64,000 nucleotides of DNA from Megalobrama amblycephala. Taxonomy: Eukaryota; Chordata; Actinopteri; Cypriniformes; Xenocyprididae. Below, one piece after another: positions 25,901 to 32,095 of this stretch. Every line of letters begins with the position of its first letter. Position 1 is the stretch's first letter. A model generated the notes under the pieces. That model ran no database searches and had not been told where the DNA came from. It saw only the letters and a program-made list of their open reading frames with translations. Location of the stretch: positions 39,540,674-39,604,673 of the forward strand of contig NC_063061.1 in the NCBI RefSeq assembly GCF_018812025.1, read 5' to 3'. A program made the position numbers and the translations under genes.

Positions 25901-27277
25901 AATCATCACTGTACCATCATAACATCTGCAATCATCACTGTATGATCATAACATTTGCAATCACCACTGTACAATCATAACATCTGCAATCATCACTGTA
26001 CCATTATAACATCTGCAGTCATCACTGTGCCATCATAACATCTGCAATCATCACTGTATGATCATAACATCTGCAGTCATCACTGTGCTATCATAACATC
26101 TGCAATTATCACCATAACATCATAACATCTGCAATCATCACTAGGGCTGCACGATTAATCGCATGAGATTGTCATGCGTGTCTCGTCAGTAAAGCCGGTT
26201 CTGTGATTAGTGGTAAATGTCCATCACCTGCTTTCAAATGGAGCGGCACTTAATATACAGAGCCGTAGTTCGCGGACAAGCTACACAATATCGCGTTCAT
26301 AATCAGAACAGAACCGGCTTTACTGACGAGACACGCATGACAATCTCATGCGATTAATCGTGCAGCCCTAATCATCACTGTATGATCATAACATCTGCAA
26401 TCATCACTGTGCCATCATAACATCTGCAATCATCACTGCGCCATCATAACATCTGCAATTATTACCATAACATCATAACATCTGCAATCACCACTGTACC
26501 ATCATAACATCTGTCAGTCATCACTGTACGACCATAACATCATAACATCTGCAATCATCACTGTATGATCATAACATCTGCAGTCATCACTGTATGATCA
26601 TAACATCTGTCAATCATCACTGTACGATCATAACATCTGTCGATCATCACTGTACGATTATGACATCTGTCGATCATCACTGTACCATCATAACATCTGT
26701 CGATCATCACCGTACGATCATAACATCTGCCAATCATCACTGTATGATCATAACATCTGTCGATCATCACTGTATGATCATAACATCTGTCGATCATCAC
26801 TGTATGATCATAACATCTGTCAATCATCACTGTACGATCATAACATCTGTCAATCATCACTGTACGATCATAACATCTGTCGATCATTACTGTACCATCA
26901 TAACATCTGTCGATCATCACTGTACCATCATAACATCTGTCGATCATCACTGTATGATCATAACATCTGTTGATCGGTTCAACTGAGGCTCAACAGTGAT
27001 CTGTCACCACACATTAAAGAGACACAAAAACACATTAATTGACTGAATTTAGTGATAAAACTGAATTTGAAAGCTGAGACTTTGTTATATATTGAAGTGT
27101 CAGTAACGGTGTTGTGTTGGTGTTCTCCAGACGTGTCTGCAGAGGTCGTTTCGCGCAGAGGTCTTCACCTGCCCCGCCTGCCGCCACGACCTGGGCAAAG
27201 ACTACGCCATGACCCTCAACAAAACCCTCCAGCTGCTCCTGGATCAGTTTTTCCCCGGTTACAGCAAAGGACGATGA
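4597..27277 (+). CDS. uhrf2: uhrf2, UHRF-family E3 ubiquitin ligase and chromatin reader (5'-partial, 15 exons)
   Basis: Nuclear multidomain protein that in this family reads histone H3 (tandem Tudor and PHD), binds hemi-methylated or hydroxymethylated DNA (SRA) and ubiquitinates targets through a C-terminal RING. Exons: 4597-4908, 6284-6582, 18007-18225, 18309-18418, 18497-18683, 18907-19030, 20488-20595, 20676-20780, 20926-21032, 21116-21278, 22751-22888, 23019-23238, 23327-23478, 23622-23720, 27131-27277. They sum to 2490 nt (829 codons plus stop) with every phase matching and GT-AG at each visible junction. Visible residues in order: C-terminal half of the UBL (1-25), acidic/Ser-rich linker, tandem Tudor (about 104-300), PHD (about 315-382), SRA (about 418-600), Lys/Arg-rich linker, RING (about 758-800), and the family C terminus ending [13 protein letters not shown]2 rather than UHRF1 is chosen from SRA wording ([26 protein letters not shown]) and linkage to brd10 and mlana. 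The start codon and about 50 N-terminal residues are outside the window. Confidence 0.95.
4909..6283. other. uhrf2 intron, AT-rich
   Basis: Very AT-rich intron of A/T homopolymers and ATT/AAT triplet runs. A segment containing TTAATTGCATTGAATTAACA recurs in diverged form near 5520, 5790 and (partly) 5105, together with TGAAAGTGCTATGAAACA, so a unit of about 270-420 bp appears to have been tandemly duplicated. No gene seen. Confidence 0.7.
6284..6582 (+). CDS. uhrf2: uhrf2 exon: first half of tandem Tudor domain
   Basis: Encodes [18 protein letters not shown], the first Tudor strand with the aromatic residues that form the methyl-lysine cage. A long polar insert (about 65 residues, rich in Ser, Thr, Pro and Gly) follows, then DVSYHIKYE. 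Such an insert inside the Tudor module is a known difference between UHRF2 and UHRF1. Phase 2 out; the Asp codon is completed across the 11.4-kb intron. Confidence 0.93.
6583..8200. other. uhrf2 intron, mixed non-coding
   Basis: Start of an 11.4-kb intron. No exon is seen. The stretch at about 8,215-8,275 ends in GATCGGATCATCCCTA, which resembles the end of an hAT-type element, but I could not find a matching left end, so it is at best a truncated copy. Confidence 0.5.
8290..9920 (+). mobile_element. Degraded non-LTR retrotransposon (L2/CR1/Rex-like LINE)
   Basis: Plus-strand frames retain two LINE regions. At 8,310-8,600 the reading [19 protein letters not shown], then EFIVTGGFN, is typical of the apurinic endonuclease domain of this LINE group. 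At 9,310-9,905 [29 protein letters not shown] and later LVLDFRKRE match reverse-transcriptase blocks. The YxDD catalytic block is missing, frames shift several times and stops occur, so the copy is dead. About 430 bp of non-LINE sequence separates the halves. It is inserted in the sense orientation in a uhrf2 intron. Clade assignment is from remembered motifs only. Confidence 0.85.
8988..9056 (+). repeat. Dispersed repeat, copy 1 (partner at 58138-58206)
   Basis: 69 bp containing AAGCTTTTATTGGACTAACA and AGGAAGTTTTCAG, which recurs near-identically at 58138-58206 in the same orientation, almost 50 kb away. Here it lies between the two halves of the dead LINE. Confidence 0.85.
9930..11140. repeat. 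AT-rich tandem array, degenerate unit of about 240 bp
   Basis: Segments centred on ATTTACAATGATTTCGTAG recur at about 10,473 and 10,711, with a diverged form near 10,970. Each is followed by AATTAAATA..GCATGTTTAAATAA and then a T-run with TTTTGTCNCCA. Spacing is about 238 and 257 bp. An (AT)n stretch lies at about 10,686-10,706. No coding potential. Confidence 0.7.
11141..12300. other. uhrf2 intron, non-repeat segment with (CA)n at 11851-11901
   Basis: Higher-complexity DNA between two repeat blocks. A (CA)n microsatellite of about 50 bp lies at 11851-11901. I see no exon with matched splice sites. The open frames are either CA-derived or short and without a domain. Confidence 0.6.
12301..16475. 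repeat. 4.2-kb minisatellite, 12-bp unit GTGTGTTTGACT and derivatives
   Basis: 12,301-13,560 is an almost pure array of the 12-bp unit GTGTGTTTGACT, with scattered GATT, CACT and shortened GTGTTTGTGT variants. The rest becomes a degenerate mix of GTTTCACTGT, GTTTGACTGT, TTTCTGACTGT and GATTCACTGT. The unit is a multiple of three, so open frames of up to 259 codons run through both strands, reading repeated (VFDC)n, (TVCL)n or (KHTV)n; these are artefacts. Variant units recur every 128 bp in the middle (GTTTCACT at 12833 and 12961, and at 13305 and 13433), showing higher-order duplication. Confidence 0.97.
16476..18006. other. uhrf2 intron, T-rich segment
   Basis: From about 16,900 to 17,660 the plus strand is strongly T-rich, with diverged units like TTTTATGATTTAATTCATTTTT followed by AGCAAGTGTTTTATTTTGA (for example near 16,950, 17,030, 17,265 and 17,380), so it is probably an old tandem repeat. 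An (AT)n run lies at about 17,211-17,238. The intron ends in TTTGTTTTCAG before 18007. No gene. Confidence 0.6.
18007..18225 (+). CDS. uhrf2: uhrf2 exon: second part of tandem Tudor
   Basis: Completes Asp-Tyr across the junction and encodes [19 protein letters not shown] and [18 protein letters not shown], the second Tudor fold and its histone-binding surface. The donor is read at GG|GTGAGC so that the Gly-Gly of the next exon stays in frame (phase 2 to phase 2). Confidence 0.95.
18309..18418 (+). CDS. uhrf2: uhrf2 exon: Tudor-PHD connector
   Basis: 110 nt encoding [20 protein letters not shown] and EKPGAP, the last Tudor strand and the connector to the PHD finger. Donor AAAC|GTACGC, phase 1 out. 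Confidence 0.92.
18497..18683 (+). CDS. uhrf2: uhrf2 exon: PHD finger
   Basis: Encodes the zinc-binding module with [34 protein letters not shown] and LNPPL. The Cys4-His-Cys3 ligand order is complete, with the last CPTC pair in the next exon. The preceding Cys-rich knuckle is the pre-PHD typical of UHRF proteins. A (CA)n run starts 6 bp after the donor. Confidence 0.95.
18907..19030 (+). CDS. uhrf2: uhrf2 exon: end of PHD and Lys-rich linker
   Basis: Completes Trp across the junction, then [19 protein letters not shown], the last PHD ligands, and a basic stretch KKKSKMPSA. The acceptor is unusual: a (TG)n run at 18880-18902 abuts the GTGCAG splice site with almost no polypyrimidine tract. 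The donor at 19031 opens directly into a 600-bp CA array. Confidence 0.94.
19033..19643. repeat. CA-rich microsatellite/minisatellite in uhrf2 intron
   Basis: About 600 bp of CA dinucleotides with interspersed CT, GC and AT steps. Blocks containing CACACATATGCACACACAC, CACTCACAAAAACACGCACT and CTCACATAAGCACA recur, showing segmental duplication in the array. All long open frames here (poly Thr-His on plus, Cys-Val on minus) are artefacts of dinucleotide repeats. Confidence 0.95.
19644..20487. other. uhrf2 intron
   Basis: Unremarkable intron with a (GT)n of about 24 bp near 19989-20012. No exon-like segment between the CA array and the SRA exons. Confidence 0.6.
20488..20595 (+). CDS. uhrf2: uhrf2 exon: start of SRA domain
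   Basis: Encodes [20 protein letters not shown] then [16 protein letters not shown], the opening of the SET- and RING-associated domain that clamps methylated DNA. Phase 0 on both sides. Confidence 0.96.
20676..20780 (+). CDS. uhrf2: uhrf2 exon: SRA core
   Basis: Encodes [20 protein letters not shown] and [15 protein letters not shown]. In UHRF1 this segment contributes to the pocket that holds the flipped methylcytosine; residues here match the family. Phase 0 both sides. Confidence 0.96.
20831..20869 (-). repeat. Fragment of a cyprinid dispersed element (TTAAAGGG end)
   Basis: On the minus strand this reads TTAAAGGGTTAGTTCACCCA then ACAATGAAAATTCTGTCA, the same end sequence as the longer plus-strand copy at 28610-28745. 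Only about 39 bp remain, inside a uhrf2 intron. Confidence 0.8.
20926..21032 (+). CDS. uhrf2: uhrf2 exon: SRA with NKR finger
   Basis: Encodes [20 protein letters not shown] then [15 protein letters not shown]. The Asn-Lys-Arg triplet corresponds to the SRA finger that reads the opposite strand in UHRF1. Phase 2 out (Arg completed downstream). Confidence 0.96.
21116..21278 (+). CDS. uhrf2: uhrf2 exon: SRA C-terminal part
   Basis: Encodes [37 protein letters not shown] and [13 protein letters not shown]. The wording favours UHRF2 over UHRF1. The donor GTACACACAC lies directly in a CA repeat. Confidence 0.96.
21281..22327. repeat. CA/CT-rich array with GAAATCACACACACTCT units
   Basis: About 1 kb of low-complexity DNA: (CA)n; a 20-30-bp minisatellite built on CTCTGAAATCACACACAC (21,320-21,985); then three near-repeats of CTCTCTCTCGCTCACACACA joined to (CA)n; then about 75 bp of (ACTC)n near 22,196-22,274. 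It begins at the splice donor of the preceding exon. Confidence 0.95.
22328..22750. other. uhrf2 intron
   Basis: Ordinary AT-leaning intron after the CA array, ending in a GTGCTTTGTTCAG acceptor. No repeat or exon recognised. Confidence 0.6.
22751..22888 (+). CDS. uhrf2: uhrf2 exon: SRA end
   Basis: Encodes [20 protein letters not shown] then [14 protein letters not shown], the last conserved block of the SRA domain. Phase 0 both sides. Confidence 0.96.
23019..23238 (+). CDS. uhrf2: uhrf2 exon: basic linker between SRA and RING
   Basis: Begins [17 protein letters not shown], then a very basic stretch [17 protein letters not shown] that contains an AT-hook-like GRP core and a likely nuclear localisation signal, then an acidic tail. 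The corresponding linker of UHRF1 has a regulatory polybasic region; equivalence here is inference. Phase 1 out. Confidence 0.93.
23327..23478 (+). CDS. uhrf2: uhrf2 exon: pre-RING helical segment
   Basis: Encodes [20 protein letters not shown] and [16 protein letters not shown], matching the conserved segment just before the RING in UHRF proteins. Phase 0 out. Confidence 0.94.
23622..23720 (+). CDS. uhrf2: uhrf2 exon: RING finger, first half
   Basis: Encodes [20 protein letters not shown] and [10 protein letters not shown]. The first RING zinc ligands are CxxC and CxHxxC. Donor GTTTGT is weaker than consensus and is followed at once by a 3.3-kb minisatellite. Confidence 0.95.
23721..26986. 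repeat. 3.3-kb minisatellite, 29-30-bp unit, splitting the RING exons
   Basis: Tandem units of the form ATCATAACATCTGCAATCAT plus CACTGTACC, period 29 bp, with variants GTGCC, GTATG, GTACG and GTACA. From about 26,594 units become 30 bp (CTGTCGATC or CTGTCAATC), which is why open frames of 130 codons appear there on both strands. A block of 22 units is duplicated: the rare TTTGCAATCACC variant at 25,171 recurs at 25,809, exactly 638 bp (22 x 29) later. An hAT-like element interrupts the array at 26142-26370. Confidence 0.97.
26142..26370. mobile_element. hAT-like MITE, 229 bp, inside the minisatellite
   Basis: Starts TAGGGCTGCACGATTAATCG and ends with its reverse complement. Terminal inverted repeats run about 60 bp (through CGTCAGTAAAGCCGGTTCTG). 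Flanked by an 8-bp direct repeat ATCATCAC (26134-26141 and 26371-26378); because the surrounding unit contains this motif once, the duplication is clear from the repeat phase. Non-autonomous: no transposase. Confidence 0.95.
27131..27277 (+). CDS. uhrf2: uhrf2 last exon: RING second half and C terminus
   Basis: Encodes [20 protein letters not shown], completing the RING ligands (CxxC ... CPAC), and ends [12 protein letters not shown] with TGA at 27275-27277, the typical UHRF C terminus. Length 147 nt including stop. Confidence 0.97.
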   Translation, partial: TCLQRSFRAEVFTCPACRHDLGKDYAMTLNKTLQLLLDQFFPGYSKGR

Positions 27278-28580
27278 GTCTGATCCAGTACATACGGACA
27301 AAGATCTGCTCTCCGCACAAGCGTCTCTCACACACACACACACACACACAAACACAATCTCCCATCAGCACCAGCCTGACATTTGTGTCACATGACCGCA
27401 AACCCAACGGATGCTGGGACTCGATCATGTCTCCATCCCGGCCCTGCTGAAGAAAGACATCATGAACATCATCACACATCTGGAACGACTGCGAATCAAG
27501 AGTTCAGATCAACCAGAAACTCCTCTGAATCAGTAAATCTAATGTCATGTAAGAAGCGAACGCTCCTCATGAATCCTGTCAGAAACACGTCGCCTCATAT
27601 TTCACCCCCCCAAAAAAATATTATGCACAAAAAAAAAATTGTAACGCACAAACACATTTCATCCCAAATTCTTATTAATGTGTCCAGATGTTTTTATTTC
27701 TCATTAGATTACTGTAAAACAGATTTTAGTTATTAAATCAAGCATTAGTGGCAGTACAATGTGTACATTTTTAATATGTATCATTTTTATATATGTACTT
27801 TTAATATTTTAAATATATAAATACAATTTAATGTTTTTTTGGCATAAAATTAATGGGGGTAAAATTTCATGAAAATATTCAGAATATCCTAATGGCCTTT
27901 AAAACAGGCTTCATTTCCATTTTAAATTCATTTTGTAGTGAATTATGAGCCGGATGTTGTTGACGGGTGTCATGAGAACACAACTGAACGACCGAATCTT
28001 TTTATTCGCTGGTCTAATGAATCTGTCCGAATCGCTCCAGATCTGTAAATGTGCAGCCGAATGTTGAAATCTGAGCTGAAGTGTCGGACAGGGCCGTTCA
28101 TGTTCACCGTTTGTTGTTCGTTGCTTGGCCTGTTTGTCCTCTTTTTGTGGTGACGTCCTTTTTCTCAAAAGATTTATGCTTTTGTTTTTCAGGAAATGCA
28201 AATGTAAAATGTTTAAAGATTATACAAACACAGAATATACGGTCTCTTTGGTTTCCTCTCGTCTGTGATCTTGGCTGTTTTCTCTCGCTCTTCTGCTCTG
28301 CTTCAGCTTTACTGTGGTGTTTTATGTTTTCTTGCACTTATTACTGAAGATTCTGATGCCGCGTTTATTTTCCGACTGTCACTGCGTTACTGTTCGACTC
28401 TCACCGTTCGCTCTTTCAGTGTGGCAACTTTGACCTGCGGTCCCAGCAGAGACATCGCTTCGAATTGTGATTCCAAATTTTATACATGGTATAATACTTG
28501 TTATGTACTTATTAAATATTTTGATTCCAGAATCGGTGTGTGATTCGTCTTTCAGTTCTGCAAGTAATGGAAAGTTTCAC
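27278..28580. other. uhrf2 3'UTR and downstream sequence
   Basis: Starts right after the stop. Contains a short (CA)n at 27330-27351. No AATAAA was found; ATTAAA occurs at about 27734 and 28510, so the polyadenylation site is not determined. The open frames here have no recognisable domain. Confidence 0.5.
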
Positions 28581-28609
28581 ACAGAGAAGAATCGCATCAT
28601 TTGGAGTTC

Positions 28610-28745
28610 TTAAAGGGAGAGTTCACCCAAAAAATGAAAATTCTGTCATCATTTACTCCCCCTCAAGTTGTTCAAACCTGTATGAATGTCTTTGTTCTGC
28701 TGAACACAAAAGAAGATATTTGGAAGAATGTTTGTAACCAAACAG
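28610..28745 (+). repeat. Cyprinid dispersed element, one end only
   Basis: Starts TTAAAGGGAGAGTTCACCCA and continues with AATTCTGTCATCATTTACTC and ACACAAAAGAAGATATTTGG, a sequence I recognise as very common in cyprinid genomes. The other end is absent, so it is truncated. A 39-bp minus-strand fragment of the same end lies at 20831-20869. Confidence 0.8.
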
Positions 28746-29308
28746 ATACTAGGAAACAAACATACCACGCTTTTGTTTCTCATGACTCAATTGAGACAGT
28801 TTTACACAAAAGTAGATTCTAAATAAGTTCATTTCTGAAATTATAACTGGGGTCACGTGACTGTCACTGTTAAAGAGCAGAAGCCATACATTCAGTGCAC
28901 TATGTAGTATGTAGTGCGTCTTGAACACTGGAGACATCTAGTGTTGACTGAGAACATTGCATGCATTACATTTGATGACGTCAAGTTATCTCTTTGTATA
29001 AAATCTTAAAGATATATTTTTTATTTTTCCGGGAATAACCATGCCTTTTTTGTTTATGAGAAAGAATATGTAACTTTTGTCCAGATGTGAAGTCTTTGTG
29101 TGATTTCCCATACTGTAAAATCTTAAAAACAAATATCATAATCTTATCTTTCTTATAGATTTATTATTTTGTCTTTTAATTACCTTTTCGTATCTTTTTC
29201 CTTTCCTGCAGCCTATTTTAATGCAGTTTGCTATAAAAGACATTCAGATCACATTTCACCCCAAAATCAATATAAAACAAATATTTTGATTTGACATGCT
29301 TAATTATC

Positions 29309-29386
<78 letters not shown>

Positions 29387-30060
29387 CAGGCATATCATAA
29401 TTTCAGAAATAAATAACAAAATATGTCAAAATATAAAGGCTTTATAAATTTCTTTAATCCTTTCCATTTTAGGGTGAAATATGAAATAATGGAATTAATA
29501 GGGCAATATGAAATCTGTTTTATTTTTTCCTTTTTTATTTTTCCCAAATTCTATATTTTCAGTATTTCTATTTTCTGGATTTTCTTTTATTAATTATTTA
29601 ATTATATTTTAATCATCTAAAAGCATGTCTAATCAACTGAATTAATACAATTTCAATTGAATATTTATAACAATATATTTTTTTTTATAACCTGGTCCTG
29701 GTTTTAGTAAGATTCTCCTGAAGATTCCTGTTTTTCCTGCTCTAATTTGATTTTCTGGAATCTGGAATCTGAACCTTCATCATCAATAACACATGAAAAC
29801 ACCTGTGTGTGGAGGAATTTTATAGAGAACATATAGTTGATTTTCTCTAACATTATAATGTCTTGAGGGGAGAGAGTAGGACAGAATGAAGTGTTTTATG
29901 TCAAATAATAGTAATACTGGAATATTCTGGAATATTCACCAGATCATGTTTCCAGCCTTGAGCAAATGAAAATAATTATATTTTATTCTTTTCATTTTCC
30001 ATTGCATTAAATCATAGGTATTCCTATCATGGCACTTTAACATGTATAAAGTTTTGTTTA
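28746..30060. other. Intergenic between uhrf2 and brd10
   Basis: AT-rich intergenic DNA holding a pure (AT)n of about 72 bp at 29312-29383 and one copy of an AT-rich repeat (AAAAGCATGTCTAATCAACT at about 29,621) that reappears in tandem at 30.7-31.4 kb and, diverged, at 37.9-38.4 kb. No gene seen. Confidence 0.65.
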
Positions 30061-30411
30061 TTTTTCTGCACACACAGACGCGCGCGCGCGCTCACATGTA
30101 AACAGCGCTCTGTGATTCACTCTTTCATGTCATTCTCCACACACGCGCTTCACTGCTGCTCGTTTCTCGAAAATCTGACAGATTTTCCCTCGTGACAGCG
30201 AAAAACAGCCGCGTTTCGGGGTTTAACGTCATTTTCCTGACAGATCGCGCCACACTGGAACTATGAGCTTCAGCGGTCCGCGGGAGAAAGAGCGGCGGCT
30301 GCGCGGCTCAGGCGAGCCCTCCCGGGTGTGAGAGTGAAATCGAGGCCGCTGGCGCTGCGGCCTACTGCGGGCGGTTTAATGTTTCACTCGACAGTACAGG
30401 ACAGCGCTCCG
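30060..30411 (+). promoter_or_regulatory. brd10: CpG-rich promoter and 5' noncoding exon of brd10
   Basis: An abrupt GC- and CpG-rich island in an otherwise AT-rich region, starting with a GCGCGCGCG run and ending at a good donor, CTCCG|GTAATG at 30411. Its position upstream of the bromodomain exon and the donor suggest a promoter plus 5'UTR exon; the transcription start is not determined. An ATG at 30263 opens a 22-codon upstream ORF closed by TGA at 30329-30331. A second ATG at 30379 also hits a stop when joined to the next exon, so neither appears to start the main protein. Confidence 0.6.
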
Positions 30412-30699
30412 GTAATGCTGTAAAAACTCATAAAACATTAATATGATGACTAGAATGGAAGGTGAACACAATTTAGAGCTGCTTGATGCACTTTAAATGA
30501 GTTTCAGGGGATTTGTTGATTTGTAGAAATTCATGGAAATGCATAAGGACTTTCTTCAGTTTGAATTATTATTATTATTTATTCGATTATGATTATTATG
30601 CAGCACTTACATAAAATCCTTATTTAAACTGGAAGTGTAATTAAATGGTTTCGTTTTTCTTTAAACAGTGTCAATCAATCTTATTTTTTCCGAAATCCG

Positions 30700-31400
30700 A
30701 TTATTTACATAATTAAGAAGTTTTTATAATCAAAAAGCATGTTTAATCACATGAATTAATAAAACTTAAACGATTTAATATTTTTTTTTTACATTTTATA
30801 AGGCCATCTGGAATGTTTTATTTTTTTCTTCTCTAAATTCCTTTTTATTTTCCCCAAATTTTATATTTTCAATATTTTCAATATTATAAATATTTTTTTA
30901 TTTTCTTTTATTAATACAATATGTATTAATTATTAATTATTTTTTATCATCAAAAAGCATGTTTAATCAACTGAATTATTAAAACTTAAGCAATTTAATA
31001 TTTTGTTAAAATTATTATTTTTTATTTATTTTTTATTTCCCAAATTCCTTTTTATTTTCCCCAAATTCTATATTTTCAATATCATAAATATTTTTTATTT
31101 TCTTTTATTAATTATATTAATTATTAATTATTTTTCTAATCATCTTAAAGCATGTCTAATCAACTGAATTATTAAAACTTAAGCTATTTAATATTTTGTT
31201 AAAATTATTATTTTTTATTTTGCGAAATTCCTTTTTATTTTCCCCAAATTCTATATTTTCAATATTATGAATATTTTTTTATTTTCTTTTATTAATTATA
31301 TTAATTATTAATTATTTTTCTAATCATCTTAAAGCATGTCTAATCAACTGAATTAATCAAATTTCAATTTAATATTTATAACATTAATATTTTGGATTCT
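30700..31400. repeat. AT-rich tandem repeat, unit about 190-215 bp
   Basis: The landmark AAGCATGTNTAATCANNTGAA occurs near 30,737, 30,955, 31,148 and 31,334, each followed by AATTAATATTT-type sequence and TTTTATTTTCCCCAAATTCT. It lies between the 5' noncoding exon and the first coding exon of brd10. Confidence 0.8.
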
Positions 31401-31432
31401 GTTGTAATGGTTTAATGTCTTTCTTCAAACAG

Positions 31433-32095
31433 TCTCCATCAGGAACAGCAATGGCTTCATGTGATGACAGATTGACATTGATTGACAGATGATGCTGGAG
31501 GCACCTGTGCAGGTGAGCGAGGCCCTCGGCATCACGGCAGGAGAATGAAGCTTCATTCGGACACGAGCGAGAGCGAGTCACACGCCGCCCAGGACATGAA
31601 CCTGAACCACCGCTTGACCTTGACCTCCTGCGCGCTGAAGCCCGGGTGTCTGGAGGGGTCGGCGCTACAGTTCAACGGTTCGTCTGACCAATCGGGGCTT
31701 GAGAATCTCACGTCATACTGTGATGATCCGAACAGGGTCACGGTGACCTCAGAGGACGACAGCAGGTCGGCGGACGACGGAGACGGTCTCGCACCCGAGA
31801 TCCAGCAGGCCTACAGAATATTTCAAAGCTTTCTTTCAGAGAAGCATAAGTCCATAACGGCCCCGTTCTGGCATCCCATCGGCCCCGGATCGCAGACCCC
31901 TGATGCTGAGGTGTGCTTCAGAAAGATGCATGATAAATTTGTAAATCGCGAGTATGAATCTATCACTGCATTTGTCGCCGATTTCAGACTGATGTTAGAG
32001 AACTGTTATCGCTTTCACGGAGTCGATCACTGGATCTCCAAACAGGCCCAGAAACTGGAGATTATTCTGGAACAAAAGTTGACTCTGTTGTCCAG
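31433..32095 (+). CDS. brd10: brd10 exon with likely start and bromodomain
   Basis: Exon opens after acceptor TTCTTCAAACAG; 31433-31544 is read as 5'UTR and ATG 31545 as start. The bromodomain reads LAPEIQQAYRIFQSFLSEKH, then ESITAFVADFRLMLENCYRF and HGVDHWISKQAQKLE. The position of the usual acetyl-lysine-anchoring Asn (last residue of NCxxYN) is His, codon CAC at 32016-32018. Phase 2 out. Confidence 0.88.

Noticed and set aside
23721..26986. CRISPR-like regular spacing of about 29-30 bp
   Set aside because: There are no unique spacers: the whole unit repeats with point variants. It is a vertebrate intronic minisatellite.
31482..31544. Upstream extension of the brd10 frame to 31482
   Set aside because: It begins with TTG, not ATG, directly after an in-frame TGA; 31545 is the first ATG in frame.
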